Source: Halomonas alkaliantarctica
GTDB lineage: Bacteria > Pseudomonadota > Gammaproteobacteria > Pseudomonadales > Halomonadaceae
Reading direction: 5' to 3'
Assembly: GCF_029854215.1 (NCBI RefSeq)
Contig: NZ_CP122961.1
Location: 1,674,001 to 1,738,000, forward strand
Length of the DNA: 64,000 bases
The first letter of the stretch is position 1, and the number at the start of each line of letters is the position of its first letter. The translations under genes and the position numbers were made by a program. Shown in pieces: positions 56,812 to 64,000 of this stretch. Below the pieces are notes generated by a model. It did no database searches, was not told the origin of the DNA, and saw only the letters and a list, made by a program, of their open reading frames with translations.

Positions 56812-58008
56812 TTAGGGAATCTCCCGCCGGTAAAGTGAATAGCCAGCCACCCGCCACCGCTCACCCGTGCGGGTGTCGTAGTAACCCCCTTGGGCGCTAC
56901 GACCTTCATTCTCTATCCGCCAGTCAGCACCGCCATCGTAGCTAACGGCGGTAACGTCTTTGCCCAGCAGGCTGCCTTCGTTAACCCCATCAAACAGCAA
57001 TCCTTCTTCCGGGGTGATGTATAAGGCATAGCCCACTAGATCGCTATCGAACTCGTGTAGTTCAGCCAGTTGCTCTCCATTCCAGTGCCAGATAGACGTA
57101 GGATGGTGTGCTAATTGTTCCTTGGGCATCAGCGACATGGGGCGCCCTTTGCGGGCCAGTATATAGACCTCACCTTGCTCATTCGCGGCAATATCGTTAA
57201 CACCGTAATCGCCTATCGCGACCTCGAAGCGTGGCTCGGTTTCTCCCCACGGTAGTGAGTAGATAACGCTTTCGCCACGAGCCTGATCGAAAAATGCCAT
57301 GCGCAGTACGTTATCCTGACCTAGGGCAACTAGATCGAAACGCTCCCGTTCATTTTCCGGATCACGCGCTTCTGCTGGCACAGGGATTTCCTCCCAGTGC
57401 TCACCACCATTCTCGGTACGCCATATATGTGGTCCCCAACCAATCAGGTAGCCTCGCTGGGCGTCGAGAAAGCGAAATGTCGATATATTCTGATCTTCGG
57501 GCCAGCGCAATTTTTCCCAAGATTCCCCTTGGTCGGTGGATTTAAATAGCTGGGTGAGCTGCGGCGTGTAGCGCTCGCCCGGAGCAGGCTCCATGTGATA
57601 GTCCATCCATCCTGTCGAGAGATAGAGGGTATTCCAATCAGGGGAGAGCCACCAGTCGGCCTGCTGGGCTCCCTCTTCGAAGCGTCGCTCGACGCCATTT
57701 TCGGTATCACCGGCCAGGATACGTACTGTACGGCGGTTCGCTATTTCACTTACATCGCCCATCCATGGCTCGGTAGGCTCGGCTCTATTAGGATCACTTC
57801 TTTCCTCGCGTGGTTTGAAGGTCGTCTCGGGGTTCGTAAGTTTCATAGAAATTACTTTTTCACCCCGGATGCGGAAGTCCCCTGGGCCATAGGGTGTATC
57901 TTCTTTCATGAAATCGTTACTGACGCGCTCCCACATGCCACCACTCCCTATTACGTATCCTGTTATCGAAATGACCAGTACCGCCATTGCCCAACGAAAA
58001 CGGCGCAT
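56812..58008 (-). CDS. Putative periplasmic immunity protein, BNR/beta-propeller type
   Basis: A 398-residue protein with an N-terminal hydrophobic anchor (WAMAVLVISITGYVIGSGG, about 6-24), so it should sit in the periplasm or inner membrane. It has BNR-like repeats: STDQGESWEKLRW, TENGGEHWEEIPV and SYDGGADWRIENEG, the Asp-box theme of propellers. I think it resembles the Tli3-type immunity group, but cannot confirm. It starts 8 nt after the putative effector gene, and its ribosome site GGAG lies just before ATG 58008. The vgrG-effector-immunity order is the basis of the immunity call. Confidence 0.6.
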   Translation of the reverse strand: MRRFRWAMAVLVISITGYVIGSGGMWERVSNDFMKEDTPYGPGDFRIRGEKVISMKLTNPETTFKPREERSDPNRAEPTEPWMGDVSEIANRRTVRILAGDTENGVERRFEEGAQQADWWLSPDWNTLYLSTGWMDYHMEPAPGERYTPQLTQLFKSTDQGESWEKLRWPEDQNISTFRFLDAQRGYLIGWGPHIWRTENGGEHWEEIPVPAEARDPENERERFDLVALGQDNVLRMAFFDQARGESVIYSLPWGETEPRFEVAIGDYGVNDIAANEQGEVYILARKGRPMSLMPKEQLAHHPTSIWHWNGEQLAELHEFDSDLVGYALYITPEEGLLFDGVNEGSLLGKDVTAVSYDGGADWRIENEGRSAQGGYYDTRTGERWRVAGYSLYRREIP

Positions 58009-58016
58009 ATTCGCTC

Positions 58017-58928
58017 CTAACGTAGATGATTCATCAACCGTGAGAGCGCTTGCTCTACAGCACTGACGCCTTCATTCACTCGTGCATCCACGGCTTCTGC
58101 CGCTGCTTGTGCTCCGCTTGAGATGGCATTTCTCGCGGCAATAGCTTTATCTCGTGCCACTTCAATGCCGCTGTCGATCGCTTGGTTCCAGGTTTCTCCA
58201 TCCAGCCACTCTTCCACATTGGGTTGAGTCCCAATTCGCATCAAATCGTTGATGGGCAGATCGGCTAATCCCGCGTCTAAATAGGCCGGAACATGAGTGT
58301 TAAAGGCAAAGGTTTTAAAGGTGGCTTTATCGGTTTCCAATTCCTGTTTGGGAACCGTCATTTGAACAGTGCGGTTGGGGTAGCGACGACATACCACATT
58401 GATTTCTTCTCCCTTCATATTGTCTTTAAGACCGAGCTCAATGTTTCTTTGTAACAGATAGCGAGCTTCATCTAACCAATCACCACCTTGGTCACCGAGT
58501 CTCGGCCTCAAACGCTCTCCGTAGGTATAGCAATAATAATAGCCGTAACTAATGTAATAGTCGGGGGGCTGATGTCCGCAGCCGATGTGGCGCATCATGA
58601 AGTTAGCGTGTCTCGACCAATGCTGATGGGTACTATCTGGGGCGATCAGCACATCACGATTTGCCAGTAATCGGCGCATCACATCGACGTCATCGAACGG
58701 GTTCCACCGTGTGGCCCATGCCCTTATGGTTTCCCAGGTGGCTACGCCGGTTTTATCAATAAATTCATCATGTAGTGGACGGTAATAGAACTCGCAGTTG
58801 CCTAAAAAGCTTGCATTGGCGGAGGGCACTTCCTTATCGCAAATATGTAAGTTGACGGCGACGGGCTGTGTGTCATCGGTGGGTGTATAAGCTGCATCAG
58901 CAGCGCCTAAAATATCGTCGGCAGCCAC
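58017..58928 (-). CDS. Putative VgrG-linked type VI effector, family not recognised
   Basis: A 303-residue protein without a signal peptide, directly after vgrG. Visible features: NLHICDKEVPSANASFLGNC near the N-terminus, a His/Cys/Tyr-rich middle (HWSRHANFMMRHIGCGHQPP, then a Tyr-rich stretch and GERLRPRLGDQGGDWL), and FNTHVPAYLDAGLADLP further on. The last ~50 residues are Ala-rich and look amphipathic and helical. No known catalytic motif is apparent. GTG 58928 has AGGAGAC 5 nt upstream, inside the end of vgrG. Effector status is inferred from location. Confidence 0.6.
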   Translation of the reverse strand: MAADDILGAADAAYTPTDDTQPVAVNLHICDKEVPSANASFLGNCEFYYRPLHDEFIDKTGVATWETIRAWATRWNPFDDVDVMRRLLANRDVLIAPDSTHQHWSRHANFMMRHIGCGHQPPDYYISYGYYYCYTYGERLRPRLGDQGGDWLDEARYLLQRNIELGLKDNMKGEEINVVCRRYPNRTVQMTVPKQELETDKATFKTFAFNTHVPAYLDAGLADLPINDLMRIGTQPNVEEWLDGETWNQAIDSGIEVARDKAIAARNAISSGAQAAAEAVDARVNEGVSAVEQALSRLMNHLR

Positions 58929-58930
58929 GT

Positions 58931-61075
58931 TTAGTCTCCTAAAATGTCGATATGCAAGCGGCCAGGGACGTCGCTTTCGGTCAGCCCCGTTTCTCCCAGT
59001 TCGTTCGTGCGGCCCTCCTTAACGACACCACCTTGTGCATCGGTAATGCGGTAACGCATATTGGCAGCGGGTATTTGAGTGCCGCTCCACATAGCAACGA
59101 ATGATTGGTTGTAATTACCCAAACCACTTTCGCCACCTCGAGGCTTTAATGGTTCGAGTACGGCTTGCCCACTTCCCACACCAGGGCTACCGCCAGAGTT
59201 GATCTTCACCTGAGCGCCGACGATCGTAATGCCGCTGGGGTCGAGCTTAACGAAGCTTCCGCCGGCTTTGAGGGTGATTTCTGCCCCCGCATCGATGACC
59301 GTTTTGCCGCCTGATTTTTGATGTACTTCTTGCCCGGCTTCCAGCAATTGCGCCTGGCCGACTTTCTCATGACGGCTACCGTCGATGATCAGGTGGTCGT
59401 CGCCATCTACCTGGGTATGGCGGTTGTTATGCACCGTGTGATGATCGTCGTTGTCGATCTCGGTGATGCGGTCGTTGTGTACCTTGAGGTGGCTGTCGCG
59501 CTGGATCTCTTCGGTGCGGTCGTTAAGGGTTAACAGCTCCAGGTCTTTCTGGGCATGGAGCCAAATCTGCTCTTCGCCCGCTTCATCCTCAAAGCGTAGC
59601 TCGTTGAAGCCTTCGGCCTTGTGGCTTTGGGTGCGGATCACCGTGCTGGTTTTGTGCTCCGGCAGCGGGTAGGGCGCGGTATTAACGGCGTGATAGGTGC
59701 GCCCGGTGATTAGCGGTTGATCCGGGTCGCCTTCTAAAAATGAAATAATCACTTCATGGCCAATACGGGGAATGGCGATACTGCCGTAACCGCCGCCTGC
59801 CCAACCTTGAGCGACCCGTACCCAGCAACTGGCCGTGTCGTTGGGTTCGGCGTAGCGGTCCCAGGGAAACTGTACTTTGACTCGGCCGTTTTCGTCGCAG
59901 TGAATCTCTTCGCCTTCGGGGCCCACCACAAAGGCCACTTGGGGGCCGTCTACTCTAGGCTTAGGGTTGGGCGTCGCCCGCCAGGGGGTGTCGCCGGGAA
60001 TCAGCGTGAGCTGGTTATAGTAGCGGGTCATGCCGTTGGCATCGACCTGCGTCATTCCATCCTCTTCCAGCGCCTGGGGCTGCTCGCCGTGGTGGATGAC
60101 GCTAATGGCCTGCCAGTCCCGGTTGAGGCTATCGGTATCGTGATCGGTCAGGGTAAAGCGCAGGCCAGGGGTGAGTTCGGGTAGGTCGCTTTCCGCTTGG
60201 CCGGTAATAACCTCGCGGCGCAGATGCTCTAAACGAATACGGGTAAAAGGCTCGCCGGAAGCATCCTGCTTATAACGGCCGGGGTAGTCGTAATGTTCGT
60301 AGTCGGTATTTTGGCCATGGGCTGCTACTTCACGGCCCAGGTGTTCGTGTAGCTGTGCGTAAGCGGGGTTTTTAAAGCTGTAATCTTTGAGTGTGGCAGA
60401 AGCGGCAGCCACTCGCGCTTTGTGGCTAAGCTTGCGTACGTGGCGGGTAGGAGCTGTGCCACCAGCGCGACTGTTGTAGTGCCGTTCTCCGACATTGGTA
60501 AGTACCTGCGGGTCATCGGCGAAGACCAACCGGTGGCTGTTCTCGTCAAATTCATGGAAATAGAACAGGCCCTCTTCTGCGGCCAGGCGTTCGATAAAGG
60601 CGAGATCGCTCTCGCGGTACTGCACACAGTACTCGCGCTCGGCTAAATCACGCTTAACCGCAAAACTCACATCGGTAATGCCCCGCTCGTCGCATAGGGT
60701 ATTAATGATGGTGAGCGGGTCGACTTTCTGGAAGATACGCGAGTTTTGGCGCAGCGAAAGCCGCCACAGGGCAGGGCGCAATACCAGGGAGTAGAAAGTG
60801 CGGCGGTGACCGCGATCTCCCCGGCCAAATTCACTCACAATGCCATGTATCCGACGCAGCGGTTGGCCATCTTGCCAAATGGTCAGGGCGGCGTCGCGGT
60901 CTAGCAGCTCGGTGGCATCCAGGCTGCCATTCCGGCTAGCCAGGTTAAGCGCCAGCTCAAAGGGCTGGGAGAGCGCTTCACGGTGGGTGAAATCTAATAC
61001 TGCGATATCGTCAATGCCGGATAGCGTTACAGTAAACTGCAGGCCGGAGCCATTTGCCCCAGTATTGTCTGCCAT
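58931..61075 (-). CDS. vgrG: Type VI secretion tip protein VgrG with C-terminal extension
   Basis: A 714-residue trimeric spike protein of the type VI apparatus. The N-terminal gp27/VgrG domain (about 10-380) has YRESDLAFIERLAAEEGLFY. The gp5-like domain follows, with GRVKVQFPWDRY, ASCWVRVAQGWAGGGYG, IPRIGHEVIISFLEGDPDQP and a Rhs/VgrG-type fibre of short D/H-rich repeats. After the needle (AQVKINSGGSPGVGSG) comes an extra ~85 residues, MRYRITDAQGGVVKEGRTNELG..., resembling a transthyretin-like fold. ATG 61075 has GGAG 7 nt upstream; the frame is open to 61192, but that part is unlike VgrG. Confidence 0.9.
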   Translation of the reverse strand: MADNTGANGSGLQFTVTLSGIDDIAVLDFTHREALSQPFELALNLASRNGSLDATELLDRDAALTIWQDGQPLRRIHGIVSEFGRGDRGHRRTFYSLVLRPALWRLSLRQNSRIFQKVDPLTIINTLCDERGITDVSFAVKRDLAEREYCVQYRESDLAFIERLAAEEGLFYFHEFDENSHRLVFADDPQVLTNVGERHYNSRAGGTAPTRHVRKLSHKARVAAASATLKDYSFKNPAYAQLHEHLGREVAAHGQNTDYEHYDYPGRYKQDASGEPFTRIRLEHLRREVITGQAESDLPELTPGLRFTLTDHDTDSLNRDWQAISVIHHGEQPQALEEDGMTQVDANGMTRYYNQLTLIPGDTPWRATPNPKPRVDGPQVAFVVGPEGEEIHCDENGRVKVQFPWDRYAEPNDTASCWVRVAQGWAGGGYGSIAIPRIGHEVIISFLEGDPDQPLITGRTYHAVNTAPYPLPEHKTSTVIRTQSHKAEGFNELRFEDEAGEEQIWLHAQKDLELLTLNDRTEEIQRDSHLKVHNDRITEIDNDDHHTVHNNRHTQVDGDDHLIIDGSRHEKVGQAQLLEAGQEVHQKSGGKTVIDAGAEITLKAGGSFVKLDPSGITIVGAQVKINSGGSPGVGSGQAVLEPLKPRGGESGLGNYNQSFVAMWSGTQIPAANMRYRITDAQGGVVKEGRTNELGETGLTESDVPGRLHIDILGD

Positions 61076-61181
61076 CGCCGCGCTCCATGGATCGTCATCT
61101 ACTAATAAGAAACGATCAGAATAGCGACACAGAGGGAGAGCACAACCTAGGTAGGAGAAGTCACCGTGATCTCGTACACGT

Positions 61182-61201
61182 TTGTAAGACATATCTTACA
61201 A
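61182..61201. promoter_or_regulatory. Perfect palindrome upstream of vgrG
   Basis: TTGTAAGA (61182-61189), CATA, TCTTACAA (61194-61201) is an exact 8-bp inverted repeat with a 4-bp spacer. A third CTTACAA half-site lies at 61217-61223, 22 nt from its equivalent. The site is about 110-125 nt before the vgrG ATG and has the look of an operator. No regulator can be named. Confidence 0.55.
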
Positions 61202-61286
61202 AATTTTAAGAGATGGCTTACAAGCATGAGTAGTTGAGAAGAGAACTATAGCCTAACTAGGTGTAGAAGAGAGTTAAAAGAGAAAA

Positions 61287-61850
61287 TTAAAACGGCAGAT
61301 GCAGAGAGGCGCTTAGCATATTGAGATGGCTGAGCGTTGGAGCGTCGATGCGCTCGTACTCCAGTCGGCTAATAAGCCTGTTGATCGTTAAGGTCGCCCC
61401 GAAGCCCTGTAGCATCGCTGTACCGCTTTCATCGACACCTTCCAGTTCGCTTTCACCACGCCATTCCGTGATGCCGGACTTCGCATAAACGCTGAAGGCG
61501 CCCATGCGAACACCGGCAACAACGGCACCGCCCAAACTCAGCGTATCCATAATCAACGGATTGACACTGGAGGAAGTGAGGATTTCTTCGCTTTCCCGGT
61601 AGGCAATTTCAGCGCCGATATCAAGCTGGGGGAGTCGCCAGGGGCTGAAGCCAGCGGTGACTCGAAAGCCGCTGGTATAGTTATCAAGGCTTTGCAGGTC
61701 GCTGCCTTCCAAGATAACGCCGTTATCAAGCTGCATGAGTTCGCTATTGGGTGCGGTATAGGCCATTACCGGCGGGGTATCGTCGGCGTAGCTGCTAAAC
61801 CAAGGAACAGAGCAGCAGAGCAGGGTGCTTGCCAAGCGTTTGATTGGCAT
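61287..61850 (-). CDS. Small outer-membrane beta-barrel-like protein
   Basis: A 187-residue protein with a signal peptide (ending near SSYAD at about 23) and about eight amphipathic strands, finishing in LHLPF (terminal Phe). It resembles small barrels of the OmpX/OmpW size, but I do not recognise a specific family. It lies before vgrG on the same strand, separated by 211 nt that include the palindrome, so it need not be part of the type VI unit. Confidence 0.65.
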   Translation of the reverse strand: MPIKRLASTLLCCSVPWFSSYADDTPPVMAYTAPNSELMQLDNGVILEGSDLQSLDNYTSGFRVTAGFSPWRLPQLDIGAEIAYRESEEILTSSSVNPLIMDTLSLGGAVVAGVRMGAFSVYAKSGITEWRGESELEGVDESGTAMLQGFGATLTINRLISRLEYERIDAPTLSHLNMLSASLHLPF

Positions 61851-61926
61851 TTTGCGTACACCTATTGTTGTCTACCCATTGATAGGGCGAACATGGATAG
61901 GGAGAAAAAAAGCTATCCCATTCAGA

Positions 61927-62751
61927 CTAGCAACTGGCTTGGATTTCCACCACTTTAATTGCGCCCTCGGCTAAGTTATCGACTAAATTTATACCCATTG
62001 TGATAAAGCGCTCGCCAAATACCCACTGGGGAGATAGCACCGCTTGACGGGTCGTCTGCTCTTTTTGTCGTTGTCGCTGGCGCCACTCCAAGGCTATTTT
62101 GCTCCAGTCTTCCGTGTGTTCAAGTCGAAAACCGGCTGTTTCCAGCAATCCAGTCAGCTCGGCAAGGGGCATTAGATGGGAATGCTCGGAAGAGGCTGCC
62201 CATGGTACTGGATAGAGAAGTTGCGCCACGTTAGGGCCGCTGACCACTTCATGCATGACTACTTGCCCGCCAGGACACAGCACGCGGTGGCTTTCAGCGA
62301 TGACTTTGGCGGCATCTGGCATATTCATCAGGCTGTGTTGAAACAGCACAGCATCAAAGCTGTTATCGGCAAAGGGCAGCGCGCTCGCGTTACCGGTTAC
62401 CCAGGTTAGAGGTATCGAGTCAGGCTGGTTTACCCGCGAGCTCAGCGATTTATTTAGCGCACAGAAACCGTGGGTAATGTCCAACCCGGTCATCCTAAAG
62501 CCAAGTGAGGCCCCCTGGCGCATCAGCCCACCTAGCCCAGCGCCAATATCCAGTACCTTGCGGTGGGTGTCAGGCTTGAGCCGTTCAAGCAGCCGAATGG
62601 AGGCCGCTACGCCACCGATATGCAACTGATCCAAGGGGGCCAGTTGATGCAGCGTGGGGCCAGCAGGGTAGTGGGCATCTATCTGCGCCAGTACCTCATC
62701 AGCGCGCAGGGCACGCTGATAGTGGTCAATTAAAGGGTTAAAGGGAGCCAT
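61927..62751 (-). CDS. Class I SAM-dependent methyltransferase
   Basis: A 274-residue methyltransferase of the UbiE-like fold. SAM-binding motif I is VLDIGAGLGGLMRQGA, followed by GLDITHGF and a motif at NASALPFADNSFDAVLFQHSLMNM, then HRVLCPGGQVVMHEV. Substrate is not readable from sequence. It lies 3 nt after the acyl-CoA synthetase gene and is probably co-transcribed, which hints at an acyl or lipid-linked substrate. Confidence 0.85.
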   Translation of the reverse strand: MAPFNPLIDHYQRALRADEVLAQIDAHYPAGPTLHQLAPLDQLHIGGVAASIRLLERLKPDTHRKVLDIGAGLGGLMRQGASLGFRMTGLDITHGFCALNKSLSSRVNQPDSIPLTWVTGNASALPFADNSFDAVLFQHSLMNMPDAAKVIAESHRVLCPGGQVVMHEVVSGPNVAQLLYPVPWAASSEHSHLMPLAELTGLLETAGFRLEHTEDWSKIALEWRQRQRQKEQTTRQAVLSPQWVFGERFITMGINLVDNLAEGAIKVVEIQASC

Positions 62752-62754
62752 TGC

Positions 62755-64000
62755 TTATGACTCTTGATCCAAACCTAGCTCCTGAATGGAAATTTCGCGC
62801 ATTTTGAATTTTTGAATTTTGCCGGTGACGGTCATCGGGAATTCGTCAACGAACTTGAAGTAGCGCGGAATTTTGAAGTGGGTAATTTTGCCTTTGCAGT
62901 ACTCGCGTAGCTCTTCACCAGTGACTTCGTCCGCAGTGCTATTGAGTTTTACCCAGGCAATCAGCTCTTCACCGTACTTCTTATCCGGTACGCCGGTGAC
63001 CTGTACTTCTGAAATCGACGGGTGGGCATAAAGGAACTCTTCAATTTCCTTGGGATAAACGTTTTCGCCGCCGCGAATGACCATGTCTTTAATGCGCCCC
63101 ACGATCTGGATGTAGCCCTCTTCATCCATGGTGGCTAGGTCGCCGGTGTGCATCCAGCCCGCTTCATCAATGGCTTCAGCGGTGGCTTTATCGTTGTTCC
63201 AGTACTTCAGCATTACGCTATAGCCACGGGTACACAGCTCGCCAATTTCACCGCGGGGGATAATGCCGCCGTTACCGGGGTCGACGATTTTATTTTCCAG
63301 ATGCGGTTGAGTGCGACCTACGGTGGAAACACGCTTCTCAATGCTGTCGTCGGCGCCCGTCTGGGTAGAGACCGGGCTGGTTTCCGTCATGCCGTAGGCG
63401 ATCTGCACGCCCTTCATGTTCATCTTGCTGATGACCTGTTTCATGATTTCCGCAGGGCAGATAGAGCCCGCCATAATGCCGGTGCGTAGGGAGGAGAGAT
63501 CGGTGCCGGGGAAATCAGGATGATCAAGCTCGGCGATAAACATGGTGGGCACGCCGTAAAGCGCGGTGGCTTTCTGCTCGTGCACCGCTTTAAGTACTTT
63601 GCCGGGATCGAAGCCCTCATCCGGGTAAATCATGGTGGCGCCGTGGGTCATACAGCCCAGGTTGCCCATGACCATACCAAAACAGTGGTAAAGCGGTACT
63701 GGAATCACCAAACGGTCTTCGCTGGTAAAGCCCATGCTTTCCGCCACGAAGAAGCCGTTGTTGAGAATGTTATGGTGGGAAAGCGTCGCGCCTTTAGGGA
63801 AGCCCGTGGTGCCAGAGGTGTACTGAATATTGATCGCGTCATCAAACTGCAGCGTTGCTTGCAAGTCCTCAACGTCGGTTTGGCTAACCTTGCTGGCTTC
63901 TTGCATCAGGTCAGACCAGCGCCACATGCCGCTCAGCTTTTCGCTGCTTAAATTAATAATGCACTCAAGGTCGGGGAGCTTTTGCGAGTTCAGCTCACCT
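62755..64000 (-). CDS. Acyl-CoA synthetase (AMP-binding), partial at window edge
   Basis: An ANL-superfamily fatty-acid-type acyl-CoA ligase whose frame stays open to the right edge, so its N-terminus is missing. The ATP-binding P-loop is [18 protein letters not shown]. Further motifs are [42 protein letters not shown] and [13 protein letters not shown] (catalytic Lys). Wording is closest to medium-chain ACSF2-type enzymes. Substrate chain length is an inference. Confidence 0.9.
   Translation of the reverse strand, partial: GELNSQKLPDLECIINLSSEKLSGMWRWSDLMQEASKVSQTDVEDLQATLQFDDAINIQYTSGTTGFPKGATLSHHNILNNGFFVAESMGFTSEDRLVIPVPLYHCFGMVMGNLGCMTHGATMIYPDEGFDPGKVLKAVHEQKATALYGVPTMFIAELDHPDFPGTDLSSLRTGIMAGSICPAEIMKQVISKMNMKGVQIAYGMTETSPVSTQTGADDSIEKRVSTVGRTQPHLENKIVDPGNGGIIPRGEIGELCTRGYSVMLKYWNNDKATAEAIDEAGWMHTGDLATMDEEGYIQIVGRIKDMVIRGGENVYPKEIEEFLYAHPSISEVQVTGVPDKKYGEELIAWVKLNSTADEVTGEELREYCKGKITHFKIPRYFKFVDEFPMTVTGKIQKFKMREISIQELGLDQES

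Overview
The window reads as an ordinary chromosomal segment of a halophilic gammaproteobacterium, most likely Halomonas or a close relative (Halomonadaceae). This rests on protein resemblance and on Pseudomonas/Halomonas-type gene order: algU-mucA-mucB-mucC-mucD, then lepA-lepB-rnc-era-recO-pdxJ-acpS, then gacS-cysM-rlmD-relA-mazG. No replication origin, rRNA, tRNA, CRISPR array, prophage or insertion sequence was seen. Genes are densely packed, often with 1-8 nt overlaps, and about 57 coding genes are supported.

Layout. 1-2913: the tail of an unidentified gene, a DUF1285 protein and a UvrD-type helicase. 2978-7046: a promoter and a three-gene cassette (porin-like barrel, small phosphate-binding-like periplasmic protein, membrane GGDEF/EAL protein with a degenerate EAL domain). 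7118-10991: electron-transfer flavoprotein genes, with etfD (ETF-ubiquinone oxidoreductase) divergent from etfBA across a 490-nt gap. 11192-16479: Mn-type superoxide dismutase, the class Ib ribonucleotide reductase operon nrdHIEF behind a pair of NrdR-like boxes, and a Nudix hydrolase. 16560-21604: a Fur-like box followed by a six-gene TonB2-type energy transduction operon (DUF3450, TtpC-like, ExbB, ExbD, TonB, TPR). 21752-27505: xthA with a small coupled gene, rhlB, dinG and a Tyr-type DAHP synthase. 27900-39126: the envelope-stress sigma factor locus and the lepA-to-acpS housekeeping run. 39156-52206: gacS (reverse strand), cysM, rlmD, relA, mazG, ppc, a DUF924 protein, rluF and a DUF1294 protein. 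52237-56599: a trpR-trpE-trpG operon with a near-ideal trp operator, divergent from a KefB/C-type antiporter. 56812-61850: a type VI secretion auxiliary module (vgrG, putative effector, putative periplasmic immunity protein) plus a small outer-membrane barrel gene. 61927-64000: a methyltransferase and an acyl-CoA synthetase that runs off the window.

How the parts fit. Mn-type SOD, the Mn-capable NrdEF reductase and Fur-box-linked TonB machinery sit side by side, which suits life under iron limitation and oxidative stress. The algU-muc genes and GacS cover envelope and global regulation. The vgrG module is the clearest accessory element and the best candidate for something little described: VgrG carries a C-terminal extension that looks like an effector-docking domain, the next gene encodes a protein family I do not recognise, the third encodes a membrane-anchored BNR-type propeller, and a perfect palindrome lies upstream of the whole unit. 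Other unusual points are a histidine-rich tail on PdxJ, two inverted repeats in a long algU-mucA gap, and repressor-first organisation of trpR-trpE-trpG.
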